Of a stretch of DNA of 20,026 nt, positions 14,050 through 20,026 are shown in pieces (within the stretch, counting starts at the first letter, position 1; each line of letters begins with the position of its first letter). A program made the position numbers and the translations under genes. The notes beneath the pieces are model-generated. The model saw only the letters and a list, made by a program, of their open reading frames with translations. It was not told where the DNA came from and ran no database searches. The DNA is from an uncultured Lachnospiraceae bacterium (GTDB taxonomy: Bacteria; Bacillota; Clostridia; Lachnospirales; Lachnospiraceae), in the NCBI GenBank assembly GCA_934402055.1, contig CAKRTC010000034.1:1-20026 (forward strand), given 5' to 3'.

Positions 14050-14530
14050 AGTATCAGAATATGGCAAATATACCAAAAAACGCACCTTGTTTTTGACATG
14101 TTATGATCGAAAAAATACTTAAAAACAATAATTTCAACATATTACAACGAAAAAAACATTCAATATCAGAATAAACATAATAAGTAAATGTTTGCATCAT
14201 TGCGTATGAAAATGGCTTAAAACAAGGAATTTGTTCGTTATTAATTTAACCGATGCCGTAATTCTGTTTTGGAATGATGATGATAGGTGTTAGCGATTTT
14301 ACATTAAAGAAGCATTCATGTACGATATAGACAAGAAACAAAACCGACAAGACAGATAATAACGGCAATGTGCACAAAACTATTTGAAGATGTGCATAAT
14401 GGGAGGGGTAATCCATAAGCTTATAATGATCTTGAAGGCAAGTATCTTAAAATGCGATCGCAAAACTATATAAGCAGACTTAAACATGCTTAGCTGAGTT
14501 AAGTCAATCGTAAAGGAAAAGGAGGGTTTT
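14050..14530 (+). other. AT-rich regulatory gap between lysR and the NSS gene
   Basis: I see no credible gene in this stretch. From 14090 to 14340 it is mostly AT-rich with no clear element. The right part holds a TATAAT (14422-14427) without a good -35, as expected for an activator-dependent promoter. It also has two ATGTGCA heptamers 22 bp apart (14368-14374, 14390-14396), the palindromes ATAAGCTTAT (14415-14424) and TGCGATCGCA (14453-14462), a GACTTAA/TTAAGTC hairpin (14477-14505), and the ribosome binding site AAAAGGAGGG just before ATG 14531. Confidence 0.5.
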
Positions 14531-16051
14531 ATGAGCAGTAATCAGATACAGGATTCAAATAGTTTCGGCAGCAGATTCGGAGCATTAATGTCTATGACAG
14601 GCATGTGTGTCGGCATGGGAAGTGTCTGGAGATTTCCGTATATGGTCGGTCAGTACGGAGGCGGATCATTCATAGTAGCATTCATAGTCTGTATGATGAT
14701 CATAGTTCTTCCGCTTGCAATTATTGAATGCGGTACAGGTAAGGGACATGCCAAGGGTACCATAGGAGTAATGACGGATATTTTCAAGAACGGGCCGATA
14801 GGAAAGCTAGTCGGAGCGGTATTTGCACTTGGTTACTACTCAATGAACTTTTTCTATTATGTAGTACTTACAGCAAGTGTTTATTTCATCTATTCAAGTG
14901 CTACAAGTGAATGGACAAGGGTCGAACCGCATCATATCTATTCAAATTTCGAACAGCACAAGATAATTGTTGCGCTGATCTCGGTGATACTGGTCATTGC
15001 TACAATTTACACACTTATTAAGGGTGTTTCCGACGGAATAGAGAAGCTCAGTAAGATCATGATCCCAATGATGTTCCTGTTCTTTATAGTGGTTATTTTC
15101 TTCGGAGTGTTCTTTATAGACGGTATTCAGAGCGGATATAACTGGTATCTGCAGCCGAGTCTCAAAGCACTTGCAAACCCTGAGATATGGATAGCAGCAC
15201 TGGGACAGGCACTTTTCTCAATCGGTGTCGGACCGGGATGTGTACTTATCTACGGAAGCCATCTTAAGAAGACAAGCGATGTAACCTTAAACATGACAAC
15301 TGTATGCCTTCTTACCTGTTCGGTCGGAATCATTGTAGGAATGGCTATGATACCGGCATGTATCGCAATGGGACTTGATCCTGAGTCGGGATCTATGCTT
15401 ATCTTCGTTATTATACCGACTCTGCTGTCAAAGATTCCTTTTGGAAATGTTATAGGAGTTCTGCTCTTTGTAGCTATATTCTTTGCAGGATTTTCAACAG
15501 CCATAGCCCAGTCGGAGATAGCTGTATCGACATTTGCAACCGATCTTAAGTGGGGACGTAAGAAAGCAGGTTATATATTCGGAGCAATCAATATACTGGC
15601 GGCAATTGCAGCCGTATACAGCGTCGCATGGTATGACTTCTGGAATAATTTCTCAGGAAATTATCTGTTCATTATATCTGCGGGAATAGGAGCGATAGCT
15701 TACATTTATCTGCAGAAGATGGAATATGTAAGACACAAGTTCCTTAATGCAAGCAGTGATATAAGAGTAGGAAAATGGTTCAGCAAATATGCAATGTTCA
15801 TTGCGGCTCCGTTGATGATCATAGTTATGATCAATTCACTCGTACCTTTGTACAGAGCAGCGGAAGTATCCTATGCCAAGGAATTTGTCGAGGAAGTAAT
15901 GACAAAGCCTACGATCATAACTTTGGTACTTATCATCATTTTTGTATTCGGAAGCACATGCCTGCTGCTTTGGAAGTGTATTACAACCAAGGAACGTACC
16001 ATGGAGGATATCCTGAGCTATGAACGTGAGCATGGTGTGGCTGATGAATAA
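14531..16051 (+). CDS. NSS-family sodium:amino acid symporter
   Basis: This 506-residue inner-membrane protein of the neurotransmitter:sodium symporter (LeuT/MhsT/SNF) family has about 12 predicted helices, and should import an amino acid or related amine. The TM1 signature reads VGMGSVWRFPYMVGQYGGGSF, and TM6 contains GQALFSIGVGPG. The usual GNVWRFP signature has Asn, a sodium-1 ligand in LeuT (N27); here it is Ser. The C-terminus ends in a charged tail (ERTMEDILSYEREHG). The ribosome binding site is AAAAGGAGGG with about 7-nt spacing. It is first in the LysR-controlled direction, 226 nt before the dehydrogenase genes, and probably imports their substrate (inference). No terminator with a T tract separates them. 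Confidence 0.93.
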   Translation: MSSNQIQDSNSFGSRFGALMSMTGMCVGMGSVWRFPYMVGQYGGGSFIVAFIVCMMIIVLPLAIIECGTGKGHAKGTIGVMTDIFKNGPIGKLVGAVFALGYYSMNFFYYVVLTASVYFIYSSATSEWTRVEPHHIYSNFEQHKIIVALISVILVIATIYTLIKGVSDGIEKLSKIMIPMMFLFFIVVIFFGVFFIDGIQSGYNWYLQPSLKALANPEIWIAALGQALFSIGVGPGCVLIYGSHLKKTSDVTLNMTTVCLLTCSVGIIVGMAMIPACIAMGLDPESGSMLIFVIIPTLLSKIPFGNVIGVLLFVAIFFAGFSTAIAQSEIAVSTFATDLKWGRKKAGYIFGAINILAAIAAVYSVAWYDFWNNFSGNYLFIISAGIGAIAYIYLQKMEYVRHKFLNASSDIRVGKWFSKYAMFIAAPLMIIVMINSLVPLYRAAEVSYAKEFVEEVMTKPTIITLVLIIIFVFGSTCLLLWKCITTKERTMEDILSYEREHGVADE

Positions 16052-16143
16052 ATTACATTTATATAACATCCTATAAAAGAAAGAAACAGAAAAGCGGATA
16101 ATCTAAAATAATCCACCTAAAAATAAAAAAAACAAACTCGCAA

Positions 16144-16175
16144 GGCAGCCTTTTAATACAAAAAAGAAGGCTGCC
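16144..16175 (+). other. Hairpin without T tract between the transporter and dehydrogenase genes
   Basis: GGCAGCCTT (16144-16152) pairs perfectly with AAGGCTGCC (16167-16175) around a 14-nt A-rich loop. The following bases are GGGCGAC, so it is not a standard terminator. It may stabilise or process the mRNA and give the transporter and enzyme genes different transcript levels. Confidence 0.6.
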
Positions 16176-16277
16176 GGGCGACAGCACACTCAAAAATACG
16201 GCAATTAAGGCGATTTCAGTCATTAAGAAGCCGAAAACAGTATGTATATAACTTGTGGCGAAAGGAGACCTAAGAGC

Positions 16278-16595
16278 ATGAGGATTGATAAACATCCGGT
16301 ACTCGGAGAGGACAAAAGCACAGAGTGGGTGACCATCACGGTAGACGGAAAGCCTATCAAGGCAAAGAAGGGTGAGATGATACTGGCGGCACTCCATGCG
16401 GAAGACATAATAGTGAATAGGTATACGGCAAAGAAGCATGAGCCGAGAGGAATATTCTGCGGAATAGGGCAGTGTACAGACTGCATGATGGTAGTAAACG
16501 GAATACCGAATATAAGAACATGTATCACACCGGTAGAGGACGGAATGACGGTAGAAACACAGGACGGACTCGGAACATGGAGGGGTGAGCAATGA
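16278..16595 (+). CDS. [2Fe-2S] subunit, HcnA / hydroxyproline dehydrogenase gamma-like
   Basis: This 105-residue [2Fe-2S] protein of the Fer2_4 type is the small electron-transfer subunit found with HcnB/HcnC, opine and D-hydroxyproline dehydrogenases and sarcosine oxidase alpha N-termini. Cluster ligands are C61, C66, C69 and C82 (CGIGQCTDC, then RTC). The TVDGKPIKAKKGEMILAAL segment is the family's N-terminal beta-grasp. I start at ATG 16278 because AGGAG (16263-16267) is 10 nt upstream; an in-frame ATG at 16242 lacks a site. Its stop overlaps the start of the next gene (ATGA), so the two are translationally coupled and probably assemble together. Confidence 0.92.
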   Translation: MRIDKHPVLGEDKSTEWVTITVDGKPIKAKKGEMILAALHAEDIIVNRYTAKKHEPRGIFCGIGQCTDCMMVVNGIPNIRTCITPVEDGMTVETQDGLGTWRGEQ

Positions 16596-17710
16596 AAAAA
16601 ACAGAAGTATTGGTAATAGGCGGGGGACCTGCAGGTCTTTCGGCAGCGATAGCAGCAGCAAAAGCCGGTGCACAGGTATTGCTGGTAGAGTCAAATGAGA
16701 AAGCAGGAGGTCAGCTTGCAAAGCAGACACACAAGTTCTTCGGATCAAAGGAACACAGAGCCGGAATACGAGGAATCACCATAGCAGAGGATCTTATCAA
16801 AGAGTGTAAGGAACTCGGAGTGGAGATGATGTTTGACTCACTTGTTGCAGGAATATACGCAGAGAAGACTGTGGCGATAGATGTCAAGGAAAGTCTGACC
16901 GAGCATAAATTCATCAGAGTACAGGCAGAGAAGATAATCATAGCGACCGGAGCAAGCGAGAATGCGGTCAGATTCAAGGGATGGACCTTACCGGGAGTAA
17001 TGGGAGCCGGAGCGATACAGACCATGTGCAACATGCACAGAGTGGTGCCGGGCAAAAAGCTCCTCATGATCGGATCCGGTTCCGTAGGACTTATCGTATG
17101 TTATCAGCTGATGCAGGCAGGAGTGCAGATACAGGGAATCGTAGAGGCACTTCCGAGGCTCAACGGATATGCGGTGCATGCAAGCAAGCTCACAAGAGAG
17201 GGCGTGCATCTGTATACAGGATATACGGTAGTAGAGGCAAAAGGAACGGATCATGTGACAAGCGCAGTGATAGCGAAGGTCAATCCGGACTGGAGTATAG
17301 TTCCGGGCTCAGAGATAGAGATAGAGTGCGACATCATAGCAATGGGCGTAGGACTTAAGCCGCTTACAGGCATGGCATACATGGGAAAATGTGACATGGT
17401 ATTCGATAAGGCACTGGGCGGATGGGCACCGAGCCATAACAGAGGCATGGAGTCAACGACAGAGGGCATATATGTAGCGGGAGATACTACAGGACTCGAG
17501 GAAGCAAGTACAGCTATAGAAGAGGGAAATATAGCGGGAACGGCAGCGGCGAAGGCACTGGGCAAGATCGAAGCGGATAAGGCCGATAAGCTTATAGAGG
17601 AAGGCTGGAAGAGACTGGACAGACTGAGATCAGGCTTTAAGAGCGAAGAAAGAGTAGCTGCAAAGCATATGCAGCTTTCAAGATACGAGGAAGTAAAGAA
17701 GGGAGAGTAA
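16592..17710 (+). CDS. FAD/NAD(P)-dependent oxidoreductase, HcnB/LhpE-like core subunit
   Basis: This 372-residue flavoprotein of the pyridine nucleotide-disulfide oxidoreductase class has a FAD-binding motif IGGGPAGLSAA (9-19), a second dinucleotide fold IGSGSVG (160-166), and a C-terminal FAD motif GIYVAGDTTG near 298. No redox CxxC is present, so it is not a disulfide reductase. Homologues such as HcnB, OoxA and LhpE are 450 or more residues because they carry a BFD [2Fe-2S] tail. Here that tail is missing and a BFD protein is encoded separately two genes on. It should form the electron-accepting subunit that passes electrons from the amine-oxidising flavoprotein. It overlaps the previous gene by 4 nt. 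Confidence 0.9.
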   Translation: MKKTEVLVIGGGPAGLSAAIAAAKAGAQVLLVESNEKAGGQLAKQTHKFFGSKEHRAGIRGITIAEDLIKECKELGVEMMFDSLVAGIYAEKTVAIDVKESLTEHKFIRVQAEKIIIATGASENAVRFKGWTLPGVMGAGAIQTMCNMHRVVPGKKLLMIGSGSVGLIVCYQLMQAGVQIQGIVEALPRLNGYAVHASKLTREGVHLYTGYTVVEAKGTDHVTSAVIAKVNPDWSIVPGSEIEIECDIIAMGVGLKPLTGMAYMGKCDMVFDKALGGWAPSHNRGMESTTEGIYVAGDTTGLEEASTAIEEGNIAGTAAAKALGKIEADKADKLIEEGWKRLDRLRSGFKSEERVAAKHMQLSRYEEVKKGE

Positions 17711-17714
17711 GGAT

Positions 17715-18215
17715 ATGGGATACATGGAATGCGGAATCATATCTAAGAGAGAACTCGAGGAGATAGGTCACTATCCGAGTGAAGAGAGAATGAAGCAGGG
17801 ACCTGTAGCAGTATGTGAATGCTTACAGAAGATACCGTGTAATCCGTGTGAGTCGTCATGTCCTTTTCATGCGATCCATATAGGAGAGGATATCTCACAG
17901 CTTCCGGAACTGGATGTAACAAAGTGTGTAGGCTGCGGAAACTGTCAGACACATTGTTCGGGACTTGCGATATTCGTACTTGATAAGTCATATTCGGAAA
18001 CAGTGGGAAGCGTGGCATTTCCATATGAATATCTGTACAGCTTTGAGGTAGGAGATAAGGTCAAGGCAGCAAACCGAGCAGGAGAGAATGTCTGTGAAGG
18101 AACAGTCAAGAAGATAGTACTTACTGCAAAGTCTGATGCGACACCGATAGTAACACTTGAGGTACCGATCGAATATGTAGATGAAGTAAGAAGTATCTAT
18201 CGAGAGAGAAGCTGA
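17715..18215 (+). CDS. Ferredoxin-type [4Fe-4S] subunit
   Basis: This protein has 166 residues. An N-terminal cysteine set, C34/C36, C42, C45, C49 (IPCNPCESSCPFHAI), and a standard CxxCxxCxxxC at C71, C74, C77, C81 (CVGCGNCQTHC) suggest two [4Fe-4S] clusters. Residues about 105-160 form a small beta-rich domain (FEVGDKVKAANRAGENV). It begins 4 nt after the flavoprotein stop, with GGGAG as the ribosome binding site. This subunit is not part of the aerobic HcnABC complexes, so in this anaerobe it may route electrons to a low-potential carrier (inference). The first cluster's fourth ligand is ambiguous between C34 and C36. Confidence 0.88.
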   Translation: MGYMECGIISKRELEEIGHYPSEERMKQGPVAVCECLQKIPCNPCESSCPFHAIHIGEDISQLPELDVTKCVGCGNCQTHCSGLAIFVLDKSYSETVGSVAFPYEYLYSFEVGDKVKAANRAGENVCEGTVKKIVLTAKSDATPIVTLEVPIEYVDEVRSIYRERS

Positions 18216-18237
18216 AGATAAGGCGGAGGACAAAAAG

Positions 18238-18525
18238 ATGGAAGAAAGACTTAATGATGATGTATTGGTCTGCCGCTGTGAGGAGATAACCGCAGGAGAG
18301 ATAAGGCAGGCGATAAGAGAAGGGGCAAGAGATGTGACCCAGATAAAGCTCAGAACAAGAGCCGGAATGGGCTTATGCCAGGGCAGGACCTGTGAGTTTT
18401 TGGTACAGCAGATCTTAAGCCAGGAACTCGGAGTAGGAAGAGAAGAGACGGGATACTCCACACCGAGAACACCGCAGAGACCTATAACATTCGGAACATT
18501 GGGAGGTGACGGCTTTGATGACTAA
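18238..18525 (+). CDS. BFD-like [2Fe-2S] protein (detached C-terminal domain)
   Basis: This 95-residue protein is of the bacterioferritin-associated ferredoxin-like fold. Cluster ligands are C12-x-C14 (VCRCEEIT) and C47-x4-C52 (GMGLCQGRTC). In HcnB/LhpE and sarcosine oxidase alpha chains the same domain is fused to the flavoprotein C-terminus. Here it is a free gene, so the complex is split into more subunits. The tail (RTPQRPITFGTL) resembles the conserved end of the fused forms. GGCGGAGGA precedes the ATG, and its last codons overlap the start of the next gene by 8 nt. Confidence 0.92.
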   Translation: MEERLNDDVLVCRCEEITAGEIRQAIREGARDVTQIKLRTRAGMGLCQGRTCEFLVQQILSQELGVGREETGYSTPRTPQRPITFGTLGGDGFDD

Positions 18526-19696
18526 TACTAACAAAATATATGATGTTGCCGTTATCGGAGCAGGCGTTATCGGCACCAGTATAGCTTATCACCTTGTAAA
18601 GGAAGGTTTAAGTGTAGCACTCATAGAGAAGAAGGACGTTGCCAGAGGCACCTCAAGTCACTGCGATGCCGCGGCACTTATCGTAGATAAGATGCCGGGA
18701 GCCGATGCGGCATTGGGATATGCAAGTATCCAGCGTTTCCTTGAGTTAAGAGAGGAACTGTCATATGACTTTGAACTTCACCAGAGAGGAAGCATGTATG
18801 TCTGTGAGTCAGATCAGGAGATGGAGATAGCGACAAACTATGCAAAGAGCATGGTCGCAGACGGATATAAGATCGATTCTCTGGATCCTAAGCAGCTCAA
18901 AGAGATGGAGCCTTTCATAGCAGATGATCTTAAGGGAGGAATATTCAGCCCGGAGTGCTGCGGACTTAATCCTTTTAAGCTTTGCTTCGCATTCGTGGAT
19001 CAGGTAAAAGGAAGAGGATTGGATCTGTATTCGCATACTAATGTTCAGGGAATCAGATTGGGCGACAAGCATGAGATACAGGGTGTTGAGACAGATAAGG
19101 GTTTCATTGCCTGCAATAAGCTTATAAATGCCTGTGGAGTATGGTCTCCGGAGATCGGCAGGATGGTAGGAGTAGAGATACCGGTAGAGCCTAGAAAGGG
19201 AGTTATATTGATCTCCGCTCCGGGATTTCCGATATGCCATCAGAAGATACAGGAATTCGGATACATGGTATCAAAGTTTGATGACATCAACTGTGAACGT
19301 GATCCGGACGTTGAGAAGTATAATGTTGCATTTACAATCGAACCTTCGGAAGGAAATAACGTACTTATCGGATCAAGCAGAAACTTTGCGGGCTACGATA
19401 TCAGCACAGAGATAGAGATCATTCATACCATCGCAAAGAGAGCCTGCAGATTCTTCCCGATACTTAAAGAAGTTAACTGCATACGTTCTTATGCAGGTGT
19501 ACGTCCGTTTATTCCGGAGCATCTTCCTCTCATAACAGAGGTCGAGAGGGTGCCGGGCTTCTATATAGCAGCAGGACATGAGGGAGACGGAATATCAATG
19601 GCGCCTATGACAGGACGATTGATGTCAGAACTTATCACAGGCAAGAAGCCGCATATGGATCTTACGCCGTTCAGTTACAAGCGCTACGACAAATAA
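18518..19696 (+). CDS. DadA/HcnC-like FAD-dependent amine dehydrogenase subunit
   Basis: This 392-residue flavoprotein of the D-amino-acid oxidase (DAO) family should oxidise the amine or imino acid substrate. The FAD motif is VIGAGVIGTSIAYHL (12-26), followed by ARGTSSHCDAA. Late motifs YAGVRPFIPEHLPLI and GFYIAAGHEGDGISMAP close the FAD site as in HcnC/LhpB and sarcosine oxidase beta. I start at ATG 18518; GGGAGG at 18501-18506 is 11 nt upstream. A GTG at 18506 is in frame but overlaps that site. The start lies inside the BFD gene's end, so translation is coupled. The substrate could be D-hydroxyproline, D-proline, sarcosine, glycine or an opine; sequence alone does not decide. Confidence 0.9.
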   Translation: MTNTNKIYDVAVIGAGVIGTSIAYHLVKEGLSVALIEKKDVARGTSSHCDAAALIVDKMPGADAALGYASIQRFLELREELSYDFELHQRGSMYVCESDQEMEIATNYAKSMVADGYKIDSLDPKQLKEMEPFIADDLKGGIFSPECCGLNPFKLCFAFVDQVKGRGLDLYSHTNVQGIRLGDKHEIQGVETDKGFIACNKLINACGVWSPEIGRMVGVEIPVEPRKGVILISAPGFPICHQKIQEFGYMVSKFDDINCERDPDVEKYNVAFTIEPSEGNNVLIGSSRNFAGYDISTEIEIIHTIAKRACRFFPILKEVNCIRSYAGVRPFIPEHLPLITEVERVPGFYIAAGHEGDGISMAPMTGRLMSELITGKKPHMDLTPFSYKRYDK

Positions 19697-19715
19697 TAGG
19701 CAGAAAGGAATAAAA

Positions 19716-20026
19716 ATGAGCTATAAAAAGGATCATATCAAGGGATTATATGTACCGTTGGTAACACCGTTTAATGCAGACGAGAGCATAGATTACGAAG
19801 GCTACAAGAAGGTAATAGACTATGTTATCGAAAACGGAATGGACGGAGTACTCGTAGGAGGAACAACCGGAGAGTACCATATGATGAGTGTAGAAGAGAG
19901 AAAAGAACTCATCAAAAAGGGCTGTGAGATAGTAGCAGGCAGAGTACCTGTAGTAGCCGGAACAGGTATGGCGACCGCAAAGGCAACAAGAGAGATGAAC
20001 GATTATGCCGCAGAATGCGGAGCAAA
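19716..20026 (+). CDS. DapA/NAL-family lyase or deaminase (5' part, cut by window end)
   Basis: The first 103 residues of a DHDPS/N-acetylneuraminate-lyase family TIM barrel are visible. The segment GLYVPLVTPFNADESIDYEG is the family's first strand and helix, and GGTTGEYHMMS is the GTTGE loop that binds the pyruvyl carboxylate. The catalytic Tyr and Lys lie beyond the window. AGAAAGGAA is the ribosome binding site, 19 nt after the DadA-like gene. In hydroxyproline pathways a member of this family (LhpC) deaminates the dehydrogenase product to alpha-ketoglutarate semialdehyde, which fits this position. True dihydrodipicolinate synthase or another keto-acid aldolase is also possible. Confidence 0.88.
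   Translation, partial: MSYKKDHIKGLYVPLVTPFNADESIDYEGYKKVIDYVIENGMDGVLVGGTTGEYHMMSVEERKELIKKGCEIVAGRVPVVAGTGMATAKATREMNDYAAECGA

Noticed and set aside
16071..16748. Long minus-strand frame opposite the [2Fe-2S] and FAD genes
   Set aside because: Low-complexity Leu/Ser/Cys-rich shadow of strongly supported plus-strand genes; the same applies to other long antisense frames, such as 9884-10804.
16592..18525. Frameshifted or broken HcnB-like gene
   Set aside because: Each of the three genes has its own start, ribosome binding site and complete domain, so this is a genuine split arrangement, not decay.

Overview
The window looks like chromosomal DNA of an anaerobic, low-to-mid GC Clostridia, most likely a Lachnospiraceae (Butyrivibrio/Lachnospira-like). 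I base this on strong AGGAGG-type ribosome binding sites, good TTGACA/TATAAT promoters, many oxygen-sensitive Fe-S and Cys-rich proteins, an O-acetylhomoserine route to methionine, and KDPG-type hexuronate genes. No integrase, transposase, phage or CRISPR array is visible. I made every family assignment by reading motifs; no database search was run.

Layout. (1) 1-56 is the 3' part of a tRNA-Asn, followed by its terminator. (2) 314-2889 is a zinc/cadmium export operon: a detached HMA metallochaperone-like domain, a PIB-type ATPase lacking that domain, and a SmtB/CzrA-type ArsR repressor. An operator-like dyad lies at the promoter, and the cassette is bracketed by two copies of a 90-bp hairpin-bearing repeat. 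(3) 2975-7000 (minus strand) is an SsuABC/TauABC-like ABC importer operon (permease, ATPase, lipoprotein) ending in a DUF1847 Cys-rich protein. It is preceded by a strong promoter, a 34-codon Cys/Met-rich leader peptide and an intrinsic terminator, which together look like a translation-coupled attenuator. (4) 7201-9705 holds metY (O-acetylhomoserine sulfhydrylase) and, convergent to it, metA (homoserine O-acyltransferase with the acetyl-specificity residue Glu111). Between them lie a shared terminator and a perfect 30-bp direct repeat. (5) 9860-12838 is a tight operon of KDPG aldolase fused to a VOC-like domain, KDG kinase, and serine O-acetyltransferase. (6) 13080-13976 is a LysR regulator, divergent from 14531-20026+, which encodes an NSS-family sodium symporter and a five-gene flavin/Fe-S dehydrogenase followed by a truncated DapA-family gene. 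The latter genes resemble the HcnABC / D-hydroxyproline dehydrogenase plus deaminase set, with the alpha subunit split into separate cistrons.

How it fits together. Regions 3-5 share a sulfur theme: uptake of a sulfur compound (inferred), homoserine acetylation, sulfhydrylation to homocysteine, and serine acetylation for cysteine. Uptake seems to be controlled by translation of Cys codons in the leader. Region 6 is probably a LysR-controlled unit for uptake and oxidation of an amino or imino acid; a hydroxyproline/proline-type substrate is the best guess but is not proven. The most interesting element is the Cys/Met leader peptide attenuator at 6767-7000, for which I can draw a plausible antiterminator by hand.
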